NCBI RefSeq assembly: GCF_000247695.1
Contig: NW_004624734.1
Span: 15,414,946-15,478,945 of the forward strand
Origin: Heterocephalus glaber
Lineage: Eukaryota; Chordata; Mammalia; Rodentia; Bathyergidae
Direction of reading: 5' to 3'
Length of the DNA: 64,000 nt
In this document: positions 1 through 12,555 of the stretch, piece by piece
Layout: each line of letters begins with the position of its first letter
Position numbering within the stretch: position 1 is the first letter of the stretch
Program-made: the position numbers and the translations under genes
Notes under the pieces: generated by a model
The model's input: the letters and a program-made list of their open reading frames with translations, nothing else
Told to the model about the DNA's origin: nothing
The model's database searches: none

Positions 1-420
1 CTGCAGCTGGTCTGGCTTGCTAACTCGGTTTGCAAGCTTGCACTGTTGGTGTGGCGCAGTGACCTGACTTCTTGCTCCTCTGCCTCATCCTGGCTCTTCT
101 GCAGTCTCCCGGTGGAATGGCCCAGTACATGTTAGTCTGTGCTAAAAGACACTGGCAACCCCGAAGGTTAACTGGGTCAGCAAGGTTGGGAGAGAGGAAG
201 ACAGATAATTATTTTAATTGACAACAATTAAACAACAACAAGGGTGCCAGATTTTCTTTGTCTTACTCACTTCAGGTCTCCCTGTCCTGTCTAAATTCCC
301 ACCTGGCTGATACAGAGCAACACCAGGCTCAATACCAGTTATAGGGACAACAGCCCTGCATAGAACTCTCCTCCAGCTCCCACGACTGTGGAAGATCAAA
401 TCTCCAAAGCAATTTCCTTA
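1..420. other. GC-richer unassigned block at the window edge
   Basis: This block is clearly more GC-rich than the AT-rich DNA that follows and keeps several CpGs. It looks like the end of an LTR or other interspersed repeat cut by the window edge, but I could not match it to a family and saw no LTR ends, target duplication or primer-binding site. The 61-codon minus-strand open frame inside has no recognisable domain and is not called a gene. Confidence 0.3.
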
Positions 421-3400
421 TTCTGTGTTAACTGTGGGGTTCTGCTTGTTGAAGTGAACCTTGATTGACTGAGCTTTGATTGACATTTAAGCAAACTTAC
501 TAGGGAGAAGTCAGAGAGCAATTTATCTCTCAGATAATGTCTTCAAATGCATCATAAGCCAGAAATAATCTCTTCCCCTGAAAACTCATTCTTTTGTATA
601 CTATTTAACATATTATAATGTTTATTCTAAAATTTACATATATTGTTATCTTTCTTACTATATTTTGATGTATTCACAGCTCATTTCTTCTCTCACTCTT
701 TTCTATCAATAACTTTAATATCTATTTATCCAGTGTCTGACAGTTACGTTTGGTGATATTTTTCTAATGGCACTTTATACATCTCCATTAATTATCCCTC
801 CAACACTATAGGTGAGATAATGTTGTTATTATGATGCTCTGGGCTACAAGAAGCAAAATTCCAGACCAAGCCATGCTTAAATAATAAAAAAAAAATATTG
901 TTTTATGTTTATGATATATCAGAGTTTAGGCAGGCTTTGGAAGCAGTTTATCACTTTCTGAGCTCCACTCCTTGGTCATTCTCTTGGCTCTAGCTGTCTG
1001 TTTTTTGGCTTCATCTCTAGACCAGCTAGAACATAGCTACGTTGTCATGTGAGTTTTTCTTTGCTGAAAAAGTGACTTTTTAAAGAGAATCTAAGACATA
1101 CCCTGGATGGTTCTGCCACACATGTCCTACATCTGATCCATAAAAAGCACAGTGCACCCTTTGATGATAGGTGTGTATATCATAAAGTAAAGCAGTTGGC
1201 TTTATTTTAATCGTGTGTATGGGAAACATCAGTCAGTTGTACTCATAACACCAAACAGTATTTACCAAGATATTTGCATCATTTCTTTAAAGCTGTTCTT
1301 TTTAGACTTGAGATGGGAATGATATTGCCCACCACTCTGGTACTAAAGAAAGGTAGTAGCTACAGTAGATCTCTCTCCAAAGAAATGTTTTGAAAATCTT
1401 TTTCTCTTTTCTGGAACTCTCTAATCACATGTAATTGGCTTGAGAGAGTAAGCCTTAAGGTTAAAGAGACGGTCATCAATCATCAAAGAACTCTTTATTT
1501 TTTTCAACTTCCTGGTAAGTCCAGCACAAGTGGTTTAGCGACACTTACCATATTGTGTCTCTGATTAGCTTGACCCTTCACATAAAGCTGACATCAAGTA
1601 AATCACATTTTAACTAATAAATAGATAGATAATATAAATTCAGTATGGTATGTTACAAATCTGCCATAGCCAGAATGGCTTTCTCTAATATGGTTAAGTC
1701 AGGTATTATATTTGATAATAGGAGAGATAAAGAAGATTACATTTATACACTTTCTTGCTTAATAAAACTTAGACTTCTTTTTAATCCAGTTTGCAGATAA
1801 TTTCCTGTATAGGAGCTGCATGAAAAGAGTAATGGATCCAAGATTTCATCTACTGATTTAATGCTCATGTATGTACTTGACTCATAGAATAATAATGTAA
1901 ATAATCTTTGGGTTTGCTACATGTCAAAATTTTTTCATGTATTACTTTTGTTTTTCTAATAATCCTGTAAAGTGAGTATTACTCATTTTATAAGAGAAGA
2001 AAAACTTCACTAGTTTTAAGGACACTTCCTGTGGTGCTTATAGCTATTAAATAATAGATTCAGAATTTTGTTATTTTAGCTTTGCGTTTGATCTCCAAGA
2101 CAGTGTTTTTCATTGTACATGCTAGTTAATCTTTAAACTTCATGTGTTAAAAATAAAGCAAATGAGAAAACCTATTATCTATAAGTTTTCTATTGTTTTT
2201 ATTTACATACAACATCAATTTTCAAGGCTCATTGATACAATGCTTCATAGCATTTCTGTGAGTAGGTAAGCAAGTGAATTAGCTTTTCCATTTGTCAGAT
2301 GACAGTGACTGAGGCAAACACCAATTAATTCAGTTGTTTATGTGCCCTGCCCAATCATGCCATCTGGTAACTAGAGATGGCAGACCCCTAGGGGAGAGAG
2401 TGGGTATAGCAGTGCATGTGCAGCCTGCTGGATGAGAGACATTAGGGTTAAGTCTTGGCTTTGTGATACATCTCTTCATCGCCTGTTTTGTGTTACAAGT
2501 TTTATTTGTAATCTGCATGTTATTCATACCTTCCACTTGAGAACTGTAATAATATAAGGCTTTGTAACTCTTTGAGCACAGATCTTGACACATTGCAATT
2601 ATTCAGGCAAGTTTAACTCTTACATTAACTTAAGTACTATAACAGCACACTGCATGAGGGAAATTAATTGTTATACATTTTTTAATTTATAAAAATTGTT
2701 CAAAATGTAAAGAGGTTGTGTCTAGTGGAACATTTATGTACTTGCTGAAGTCCACATTTTCAATGATCTGTAGAGCTGGTTGTGATCACAGACAGGACTT
2801 TACTAAAATTTTCACTACTCTGCTCTGTTGGTTGCAGATTTGAAAGTGTAACTGTGTCTTTCTGAATAATTTTGTCCTAATTGATATAACTTGGGTAACT
2901 TTTAAGAAGAAAAGAAAGTAGAATTCTATCTGCTTTGACAGGTTTGGAAGAATTTGGGATGGAACTGAAAGAACTAATCAGCAACAATCTATAGATTTCT
3001 AGTTCAAGAATTTGGGGACTAGTGTATTTGTCTTCCATAATGGACTCATCTAATAGAATAGACTCCTTTCTAAAATCTGTAGTCCATTATTCTGCAAAAT
3101 TTAAGATAGTTTTGAGCATCATTTTTAGTTGTTACACTGGGAGAACACTGTTTGGCAGTAATTATACTATTTGCATTTTTAAAGAGTAAATTTCAATCAA
3201 GAAAACATTATCATACAAATTGCTGTGTGTAATATGGTATTTCCAGAATGCACTGTTTACTTCTGTGATATGCACACTGGATCTATCTTGGCAAAACAGT
3301 TAAGGAAGGAGAAAAGGCAAACAGTTGCCAAAGAGATTAAGAAGACGCACTTTCCTTTTTAGAAAAAATTTCTCCTTGTCTAAAATTTGAAGAGATAAAG

Positions 3401-4263
3401 AATTTTTCCATATTGGAGGAAAATTGGGAGGAAATTCTTTCTCCCTTTCAGTCTTTCAGAGCTGCATGATGCTGTTACTTTTTTTCTGTGTCTTGTTTCT
3501 GCTAGAAAGCATTTATAGGATTCACTGTTTTTGAGAAATGTATTCCTCATATATTTAATCCTAGATATGTTTAAGTGTATATTGAAGAAAAAAAGTGAAA
3601 TATGGTAATGTTATCTTTGGGATTACGTAGGTAATCATAGAGGTTAATAGTTCCTCGTGAGAGTAAAATGAAACAGTTCTACCAGAATAAAAGCAAAATC
3701 AAATAGCCTTACCAATAAAAATCCCGAATATTAAAAAATAATCAGTACTGATGAGTATTCTCCTCTGATAGGATATAACTGTGTGCAGAATTTTGGCTTT
3801 TCTGTAGGAAAAACATTGTTGCCTATTCCATTTATTCTGTGTAAATAGTAACTTTTTCCTCAGAAATGATGTATTTTATATTTAAATTTCATGACCATTT
3901 GAAAGGCAAATTTTACATAACTAAAAGAATAAGTCAAGCAAACATTCTTATTTGTCCATTTAACAATGTCCAAATAATTAAGTATGACTTTTGATTCATT
4001 ATTTTTACTGAAAGAAATTAAGAATCTTAAAAGCTGGAAAAGGATTTATTTCGAATTGTTTTAATGTTGAACTCAGTAATTTTATACATAATTTTAGAAA
4101 AGAAATATTTTAGTGGCCTGAAATTAGTGATACAAGTAATAATAAGTTTAAAAGTACATAGTCTCCATGAAAGGAATTTTTCAAATAATTATTTAACTTT
4201 TGAGACATTAATTTGAGAAGTGTCAGTTTATAAACAAGGATGTCTGTAGGCTTTTGAAGACCT
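421..4263. other. Repeat-poor AT-rich DNA, no gene seen
   Basis: Both strands are broken by frequent stops and I see no exon-like open frame with splice signals. Positions about 835-1110 have the feel of an old interspersed repeat that I cannot name, and 1940-2070 resembles MIR/L2 (listed separately). The rest shows no recognisable structure. Confidence 0.5.
1940..2070 (+). mobile_element. Possible MIR/L2-type relic
   Basis: The order of features fits the widespread MIR/L2 3' segment: an 'aatcctgtaaagtgagtatta' type stretch, then a tract like 'cattttataagagaagaaaa', then a run comparable to the 'aggtcacacagct' box. Divergence is high, as expected for a pre-eutherian repeat. This is a pattern match from memory without alignment. 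Confidence 0.4.
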
Positions 4264-4275
4264 CATCTGTACTCT

Positions 4276-4375
4276 ATTTGTTTTTTTCTTGAGGGGGAGG
4301 GGTACCGGGGATTGAATTCAGGACCTTGCCTATTCGAGGCAGGTGGCGCCATAACAGAGCTAAATCCCAGGCCCA
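4276..4375 (-). mobile_element. ID SINE (tRNA-derived), antisense
   Basis: Read on the minus strand it begins GGCCTGGGATTTAGCTC (a degenerate tRNA A box), passes through a CACCTGCCTCG anticodon-arm region and a GGTCCTGAATTCAATCC B box, and ends GGTACC followed by a purine-rich tail. This is the ID family consensus of squirrel-type rodents. It is flanked by a 12-bp direct repeat, CATCTGTACTCT, at 4264-4275 and 4376-4387: the target-site duplication of L1-driven insertion. The tRNA-like boxes are an internal RNA polymerase III promoter; whether it is transcribed cannot be told. Confidence 0.93.
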
Positions 4376-4387
4376 CATCTGTACTCT

Positions 4388-7300
4388 TAATAGGAAGATA
4401 AGTACTGAAGAAAGCTTTTGCCGTGAAAATTTTTCTTGTGAAAGTGAAAATTGGACATTGTTTTCTAGAGGGGAAATGGAGGAATGGATTTGTAAAGGAG
4501 TGACTTTGATGAAAACAAGTCCCATGAAACCTGAATGCAATGTTTTCCTTGTGTCTGTGGTTGACACCATGGTAGGGATTTTCTTTCATGGCTCCACCAA
4601 ATTCATGTTCTATTCTCACTAGGAGTTAAATGTGAAAAGACATGAAAAATGCATTACTTTTGTGAAATGTCTCAAGTGGACTCTGATATAGAGCTTGATG
4701 CATATTTTAATTCCTGGAAAAAGGACACTGTAAGGGTATAAGTGTGAAATACCATTTCATTGGCAATGTTTTTTTTCTTGCATGTCTATGAGTTTCCTTG
4801 CATCGACTGAAATGTAATACCTACAAGGTTAATTAGATGTGCTAAAAATGTAAACGTTCAGCACTCTCAAGATGCCTAGTTAATTCAGGTCTCATGCAGG
4901 ATTCTATGCCATTCTTTTTTAAACTACGTTGTTTTACGAGTTATGGAGTTCATTTATGGTTAGCATCCTCTGAATCTTTTCAGTAAAATAAAAGTTATTT
5001 GAGATGCATGGTCAGTCAACATCTAACAAAATCTTAAGCCTCAAGTTTTGAAAAGAACAATGTGGATTAATGAGAATTGTTTTTATAGAGCTAATGCAAT
5101 TACTTGTCAAAAAAGACAAAGAAGAGAATTAGTGTTGGCATTCTGCTCAAATTGTGTGGATCCATCATGAAAATGGAAACTACTAGAAAGAACAGATAGA
5201 TTTTTGACTTATTTGTGGTCTTAGTGAGGGGGATGAAATCACAGAGAGAATGCATGGATCATAAAGAAAAATCAATATGGACACTCAGTTAAAGAAAAGC
5301 ATTTTATATTTGTGTCAATTGAAATAGAAATAAAACTGTGCCTACGAAGAAATAAAAAACATTGCTACTTATGAATTTTTATTTTGTTTCTTCTTTGTGT
5401 TATTAGTATGCTCTTAGCTTGTTCATTTTTCAGAATTATATAATGTTAGAGAACAAATAATAAATTTCCCTTGATTTCACAATTTTTAAATTATTCATCT
5501 GTCTATCATTTATCATACAGTTTAATAAAATATATACTTTGGAATTTGAGTTTCTTTGTTCTCTGATTATTCTTACAAAAACAAAACAAAAAAAATCGAA
5601 TGGAAGTTCAGCAAGAGGTAGTTGGATCCCAGAATGTGAACTAAAACAAGTGCCTAGTAAACATTCAAATTTATTTGGAGGAAGTGTCAGTCCATTCTGG
5701 GACAATAAGTGACACCTTCAAACACTTTCAACATAAGTTGCTAGGTCATTTAGATATATACACATTGCCCTAAACATTATTTTAAATGAGAAACCATCAA
5801 TAATTTGTAGTGCTATTATGAAGGAATGAAGCTAAAGGAAGCTAAAGGACTGCCTTTACCTTTGCCCTTTCTGGATCTTCATAGTCATCTCTTCCAGGAG
5901 AACAAAGCAAGGTATGAAAATTACTCTCGATTATGATCAATCATTATTATTTCTTAAATTACAAATATTGTAATGCCTAATCTCCAGAAGAAGTTTGACC
6001 TACTTTTATGTGGTCAAGCGTTAGTTTATTTATAAGGATCAATTGCATTTGTTTTCTACATGTCTGTAACTCCATCTGTTCTGTAGTTCATGGAAATTCA
6101 TGTGGCTTTTTCTGTACTATGTTTCTGTTCAACCTTCTCCATTTACAATCTTTATGAGATGGAGTGCAACCTTTCTGGCCTTATTTCTTTATCTACAGAA
6201 AAAATGTAGTCATGTGCATATGTGCCCACTACTTGAGAGAAACGGCAAAGTAATCCACATATCAGAGCTTTATAAGCTAGAAAACAATACACAAGTATAA
6301 GAAGCTGCTACTACTATACTTATCTGTGATTACTTATTTCCCTTGAATTGAATATTCCTTCTGAAACCACTAACTTGCATTCGTTTCTCTAAAGTACTGG
6401 TCTTTTGCTGAGTGTATTCTTATGACTATCTACCCAACTCTAATGTTTAGGCTATCAGTCACAAAAGAATAAGGTGTATAAATGCTAAGAACTAAATGCA
6501 AGTGTTTTGAGACAACTGACATAACAACTTAGATGCTTGCCCCACTGATAGCTATTCGGTAATATCACAATTTTCTGTAAAACTCCAGCGTTGTTTCGAA
6601 TGCAGTATAAACTCCTAGGTAAAGAAATGTTGTAGATTCATGAGATAAACTAGTAAAATGATTATGTGATTGAACTGAGTTTGAATCAAATGATACAACA
6701 CACACAGACATATCTCACCTCATAAAACTACGGATTAGAACCTGTAGTCCAGATGTACTTCTAAGCACATATTTAAAATTTATGACTTATCACTTCAAGT
6801 ACTTAAAAGTAACAAGTACTTTTAAATTTCATTTGTTTTCACCAGGAATCTCAGTTCACTGTGTATTAGGGCGAGGTGATCCAAACCTTTGTATTAAGAA
6901 TTAGATCTTTAGTTGCCCTTACATGTATAAAGATATATAATTTTATTAACTCTTAGCACTTAACAAGATTGTTCTGAAACATTATAGAATAAACCTTAGG
7001 TTACATCTATATTCTTTTCTGTCTGCATTATAGAGCAGCAATGTTATCTCACCTAGATATTCAGAATCAAGTACATCAAGAACAGGTTTAAAATCTTTGT
7101 TCTATTAATCTATTGGCTCTAATACCCCCAGGTGGCAAGTGGTAATTTAGCTTCATATTAACTGAATTGGGCCCTGTATTATCCACTAGGTAATAGTTTT
7201 TGCTTTCAGGTAATAAAACTTCTGAACTGTACAACTCCAGAGTATGAATAAAAAACATGTCACTAGTAGATCATTGTATATAGTAGGAAAAGGGTCACTC

Positions 7301-7512
7301 CTACTTCTTTCCCTGAGTTCCTATTTCTGTGACTCTGACCATAGAGAAAACAGAACCATGAATCAGTTATGGTTCAGAGCATGAGGTGATATAGAACAAC
7401 CACACCATAACAAATACAGAAAAAGCCACTCTGTTGTTCAAAATATTCAGGTGTTTCTGAATCTTGTTATAGGAAAGATTTTTCCCACACCAACATGCAT
7501 CAATACATTGCC
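4388..7512. other. Repeat-poor AT-rich DNA, no gene seen
   Basis: No coding exon, SINE or LTR is recognisable. There is a short A-rich tract near 5575-5596, a small tandem repeat of GAAGCTAAAG near 5827-5847, and a perfect 9-bp inverted repeat (TTAAAAGTA at 6803-6811, TACTTTTAA at 6817-6825). None suggests a function. Confidence 0.5.
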
Positions 7513-7551
7513 CTTATTTATTTATTTGTTTATTTGTTTATGTGTTTGTTT
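7513..7551. repeat. (TTTA/TTTG)n simple repeat
   Basis: An imperfect tetranucleotide tract alternates TTTA and TTTG units. It may be the decayed A-rich tail of an antisense retroelement, but no SINE or LINE body is visible beside it. Confidence 0.8.
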
Positions 7552-8537
7552 GCATTTCTTTTTAGTGGAATGGAGTGCTTTTAGATCTACTGTGATGTTA
7601 TGTGGGATGTCATTATTGTTTTCAAAACATGCAATTTCCCAGTCACATCCAATAAGGAAAACAAAATCCAGACTATGACTCTTCTATGAAGGGCAAATTA
7701 TTTCCTCCACCGTATGCCACAAAGTTCAAGAGCCACTGGGTGATTGGTCTTTTTGAAGCACATGATATCAGGCCTTAGTTGTTGCATTGTTCCTGCAAAG
7801 AACATCAGTCAGTAGGATCATTGGAGAGGTGAGACTTTGCTATGGGATATCAATGTATCTAAGCCGTTTTAGCCTGAACCTTTTTATTGCCATGATCAAT
7901 TTGTCCATGATTCTACTAAGCAATCTCCAGGGTAGCTGGAAATGTTACTCGTTGATATTATCTCAAATGTCCTTTTGACTCTAATTATTAAGAACCTCCT
8001 GTGAAATGCAAACCATTTAAAAAATTACTATACTACAATTTTTCCTACATTCTAGGTCAATTCTGAGAGTGCCTCCTATGTAATTTTTTTCAAACTTCAT
8101 GTCATCAACCATTCAAATGTTTTTTTTAAAAAAATAAGTTTCTAATCTTTTGTCAAAACCACAAATTATTACATGTTTTTCAGGATTTTCAGCTGAGGTA
8201 AGGAACAGCCTCGATAAATTAGGAAGAGTGACTACATTTGCCACCAAATGATTCTAAAAGTGAATTGCCAATTGTGTTTTCACAATTGCCTGAGACTTTA
8301 TTTTTAGAAAATTTTATGAAAATCAAAGGTTCATTCTCTCCTAAAGAGTGCTTTAAATTTATTATGTGGGATTGGAGATTTAATTAACAGCATAATGTGG
8401 CAACCTATAGAAGCAAACCCTATGTCTGGGTTTTGACAATGTTAGTCCAGTGGCTTTAGGAGATAAGGGCTCTTTCAGAGAAGTCACAGGGATTTTCTTG
8501 TTTTATTTGTATCTTTGGACAACAATCTATTACCAAC
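7552..8537. other. Unique AT-rich DNA
   Basis: No recognised repeat or exon. The small open frames here (63 to 75 codons) show no domain, no codon bias and no signal peptide that I would trust. Confidence 0.45.
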
Positions 8538-8554
8538 AAAGAAATTTGAACATA

Positions 8555-8807
8555 ATTTTTCCTTTCCCCTTCCCCTCCCACCACCCCTACAACTTTGGAC
8601 CAAGGAAAAATTATGAGAAAAGGAAAAAAAATGGAAACAAAGTCTATGTAAATAAGGAAGGGTGGAGGGGGTAAAGGGCGCACAGGTAATGGGGAAAAAA
8701 ATACAAACCAAGATACATCATGTACAGGTACAAGCACCCAACGATAAATGGAAATGTATTGTATACCTAAAATGTACCAATAAAAATAAAAGAATTTAAG
8801 GAAAAAA
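8555..8807 (+). mobile_element. 5'-truncated L1 3'-end insertion with target duplication
   Basis: About 250 bp ending in 'accaataaaaataaa' plus an A tail are bounded by a perfect 17-bp direct repeat (AAAGAAATTTGAACATA at 8538-8554 and 8808-8824). The purine-rich middle (AAGGGTGGAGGGGGTAAAG) followed by a TGTATTGTATACC-type stretch and a poly-A signal fits a rodent L1 3' UTR. The first ~50 bp are pyrimidine-rich and look like the inverted complement of an L1 3'-UTR G-rich stretch, so a 5' inversion (twin priming) is possible. The target duplication is direct evidence of retrotransposition; the L1 label is inference. Confidence 0.75.
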
Positions 8808-8824
8808 AAAGAAATTTGAACATA

Positions 8825-9854
8825 TAAATCTATGTATTTAGATTATACTTTCCCATTAGAACAAATCACCCTGCCCTACAGTCTTTTATTTTTAATTAAT
8901 TACTTAATGAATGATAGCAATATAAAATTCACCCTGCCATTTTGAAGTCTATTTCTCACCTCCCCTGGCTCTCTAAGGTTTGCTTACAAGGGCACCTTTT
9001 TCCAGGTGACCTCTTTTAATTATATAATTGGTCTGCAATTTGAAATGCATACCCTGGACTGACCAGACACCTGTTTCTTAATAGTTATTGGAATTCAAAA
9101 ATTGTCTTTAGTTTCAAACAATTAGAACTAACAAATCCCAAGTTTTAACTTTTCTGAATATTTTGGGAAGCACCCACTATATGTGTCAATTTGTGTTAGT
9201 ATTCTTGGATACGTCAAGTAGAAAAGGAATTTAAAACAAAAGAACATTGGCGATTAAGAGAATATCCAGGAAAACTAGAGAATCAAGCAAGGGAAATGGG
9301 CAGCAATAAGAAAAAACGTGGGGGTAGCAGCCAGGACCACAGAACAAAACAGGGTTGTGCCAATGATGCGCATCACAGGTTGTGCTGTAGGTACGGTACG
9401 CAGTGGGTTCGTCATTGCTACTGCAATTTTGATGCTGCTGGTTCTAGAATTTCAATACAACTGCTACTAATAAAATGGATGTTTCATCTCTATTCCTTAC
9501 CGCAGATCCAATAAGAAGATTGGAGCAGGAATATCAACCTGGAGAGTGTGACTGATTAAGCTACTATCCAGAACTTTCCACACCAATTCTGTCTTAGTAA
9601 AGTATCTGTGTCTCCACATCATTATCCATAGGGTTTGGGGCATCTATCTACAAGGAGGTTACCTAACTGAACATATATTTTTGGCCCTTTTCTCTTGACT
9701 ATCACCTTTAAGTAATTTCATTCCCAATGCTTTTGTTGAATTAAGAGTGACTATTTGAAATATTTCTAGGCAAAAAGACATGTATTGAATTACATTGATG
9801 AAGTTTTGGTAATGTTTTGCTTTTCCTGATATTAAGATAGTTTTAGTAGGTTAT
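8825..9854. other. Unique DNA with a small CpG-containing block
   Basis: Mostly AT-rich without repeats I recognise. The piece at about 9290-9450 keeps an unusual number of CpGs for this region (in the ACGTGG, GATGCGC, GGTACGG, TACGCAG and TTCGTC contexts). The 72-codon frame across it has no recognisable product. Confidence 0.4.
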
Positions 9855-9926
9855 ATCTCTTCTCCTTCTTCTCCTCCTTCTTCCTCCTCCTCTTCCTCCT
9901 CCTCCTCTTTCTTCTTGTTCTTCCCC
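9855..9926. repeat. Polypyrimidine (CTT/CCT)n tract
   Basis: About 70 bp of nearly pure C and T on the + strand in interrupted CTT and CCT units. Mirror-symmetric tracts of this kind can form triplex (H-DNA) structures; no retroelement body adjoins it. Confidence 0.85.
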
Positions 9927-12139
9927 TACTATGAACACAGACATGAGGTCTAGAGTTGTAACAAACATCTTTTTATTGTTCTAGGTATTGAAAAATTACC
10001 CATGCAAATATGGATATTATTGAGCCAATGAACAATGTCAGTTAAAATAAGATCTATACTTTCATTATGTAAGAAAAATAAACCCATCAACCCCTTTTGT
10101 TTAGATATTTGAACTCAAGTTTTCTGTTAAACTCAACACATTCTAACTAGTGCAATAGAGAATTCTCCAGTTCCTGGGCAGACAAAATTTTTAAAAAAAT
10201 TTTAAAATAAAATATACTTCCATTTAAAAAATTAAATAAGGGTAAGCATGCACTAATCTCTCCACATTGGCATCTGAAATAGTTACTAAGAGTATTTAGA
10301 AATTTGGCCACATGGTAAGTTGATGACAACGTTTTCCTCATGACATGAAAGTCTGACCCATGATATACATGTTCTTCCTATTAGACTCGTGTTGGATAAC
10401 TTATGGTTAACAGTTTATGTTTCTTAAATTTACCATCCATGTCAAGATGAAAACACAGTCACTGTTTCATGTTTTCTTTTAAAAATAAACAGATAAGAAG
10501 AAATGTAACTAACATATATTTTCTTATTTTAATATGAACTGGTGTACAAAGGTAAGATAATAATAGCCTGTCTTACAACTTCCCCGACACTCAGCTAAGA
10601 TAATCACAGATTATACAATGCTAACAGTTCTGAATAAAAATTATAAAATTCAAGTGCTAAAAAACAATCTTAATATATTTAGTTTTGTGACTAAATGATC
10701 CAGCCTTCTGGCATCATTTAAACAACACTTCCAGTTCAAATTCCTGTTGAGATCAGAAGGAGACTACATGCAGCCTGCTGTCATGGTGCCCAAAACACTG
10801 AGAGAATCACGACACCCAAGAGGACCTGGAAACAAACCTCCCACCAGAGTGGACAAGAGCCCTCTCCAGCAGATTGTGGCCACACTGGAAGGCATCGCAC
10901 TTATCAGATCTTTTCATTTGCAAACAAATTTGAATATCCTAGATTTCTATGAAGTTTTAAAATTCTTCCCAGCTATACTCGGTTAAACAATGTTTACAGT
11001 ATCTGGATTTGGACCCAATATATGACTTCCATGTTCAAGAAAGTCTTACTTTTTGAGTATTCTGGTCAATTTAGTTGGGAAAATTATACTGTGAAAAACA
11101 AGAACAAAATGTAGATGCACAAATGTACACGTGCATGTGTGCAAACAGACACACAGGGAAATAAACAGAAATAAGTATTTTTAAATCTTTTGATCAAAAT
11201 ACTTTCCTTCGTAGGCTTCCCCAGCTGAAATGATTATTAATGAATTAAGATAGGATTTTCTCTGTCCAGGAATTATGCTTTATACAAATAAATTTTAAAA
11301 CAATTTTTATCAATTTCCTATTAATAACATGCTGATGATATTATGTCTGCTTATATTTTATAATCAGTGCAATGCTAGTAACAAATAAACCCTCAAGTAC
11401 TAAGCTGATGTAATTTAATTAACAGATGTTAATTTCTTATTCCTATTGTGTCTAAGTTGTTAATGAGTCAGAGATGAGGCAACTCTCCTTTGTGATGTTA
11501 TCCAGGGATAGTCTGATGTGGGCTCATTGCTTTTAACATATGGCTTTTCTGCAATGGATGTCTAGTCAAAAGAAGAGATAGATGTACTATATGTGGACCA
11601 AGACTAGTTATGTCACATGTAGATTTACTTTTTCCATATAGAGCCAAGTCACAGTGTCTTCACAGGAATGCAAGAGGGACATTCAAATTATTTCAGTGTC
11701 TGGGTTGCAACATGTACATGATACCTTTACTGCAAGGAAAGGAATGTGAACAGTCAGTGAATATCTAGCCATCACAGCAGAGAATTCTACACTTGATTGA
11801 CCAAGTATCTTTATTTCTATTGGCTTCCTTTCTCCAGACATGGTGGCTGCATTAGCAGTTAATTTACATAATTTAAGAAAAAGGTATATATTTTTAAGTC
11901 ATTCTGTAATAATTTTACTAAATTACATTTAGTTACATTGGCTATCATTCTCTAAGCTATGTCAATTTTAATTCACTTGATTTAATTGTGTCCATTGATA
12001 TTTTATTGCTAATTATTTACCAAGCATAGTGATTTTTTTATGAGAAAAGGAAGTATAAATACTCATCGAACTTGAAGTTAATGGAGGTGGATGGATTATA
12101 TGAATTAATGTCTAAAACCTCTTCCAACATCACTGAGCT
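9927..12139. other. Unique AT-rich DNA, no gene seen
   Basis: No SINE, LTR or LINE is recognisable. The block around 10745-10910 is GC-richer than its surroundings and carries a 79-codon open frame rich in Pro and Arg; I see no domain and no splice context, and do not call it a gene. The remainder is AT-rich with no structure of note. Confidence 0.4.
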
Positions 12140-12450
12140 GAGAGTAAATAAGAGTAAAATATATAAGATCATCGGGATGGGAAATAGATCCAAGGGTGAA
12201 GGGGGAGATGGAAAAAAGAGGAGGGGAAAGGGAAGTAAAAAGATTAAGATATGTTAGGGGCTGGGGATTTAGCTCAGTGGTTCTGTCGTCTGCCTCGCAA
12301 GTGCAAGGACCTGAGTTTGATCCCTGGTACCAAAAAAAAAAAAAAAAAATTAAGATGTGTTAATTAACATGTGATATGTACAGGTACTGATTCTCCACAA
12401 TGAATATATTCAGTATGTGTCATGAACATATAGTAATAAGCAGGCAAACA
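12140..12450 (+). mobile_element. L1 3'-UTR fragment, interrupted by an ID SINE
   Basis: A G-rich purine stretch (GGGTGAAGGGGGAGATGG and similar) leads to 'attaagatatgtta' and then, after the inserted ID, to a TGTACAGGTACTGATTCTCCACAATGAA type stretch and 'gtcatgaacatatagtaataa'. The same order recurs at 38.3-38.48 kb and 40.45-40.63 kb, so these are three copies of one L1 3' end. The tail passes into the GAAA repeat that follows. The 5' boundary is approximate. Confidence 0.72.
12257..12348 (+). mobile_element. ID SINE inside the L1 3' UTR
   Basis: The element reads GGGGCTGGGGATTTAGCTC, then CTGCCTCGCAAGTGCAAGGA, then the B box and GGTACC with an A17-type tail. The flanking direct repeats ATTAAGATATGTTA (12243-12256) and ATTAAGATGTGTTA (12349-12362) differ at one base. 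It inserted after the L1, so it is the younger of the two. Confidence 0.95.
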
Positions 12451-12475
12451 GAAAGAAAGAAAGAGAGAGAGAGAG

Positions 12476-12526
<51 letters not shown>

Positions 12527-12555
12527 AAAGAAAGAAAGAAAGAAAAAGAAAAAAG
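12451..12555. repeat. (GAAA)n/(GA)n microsatellite
   Basis: Roughly 100 bp of GAAA units with an internal GA run lie directly after the L1 3' end at 12450. The position indicates that the L1 poly-A tail was the seed. The long antisense open frame across it (repeated FLSF/FLSL) is only the repeat read backwards. Confidence 0.97.

Noticed and set aside
12257..12348. tRNA gene suggested by A and B box matches
   Set aside because: The sequence cannot fold into a full cloverleaf, has an A tail and target duplication, and recurs through the window: it is an ID SINE. The same holds for the other ID copies.
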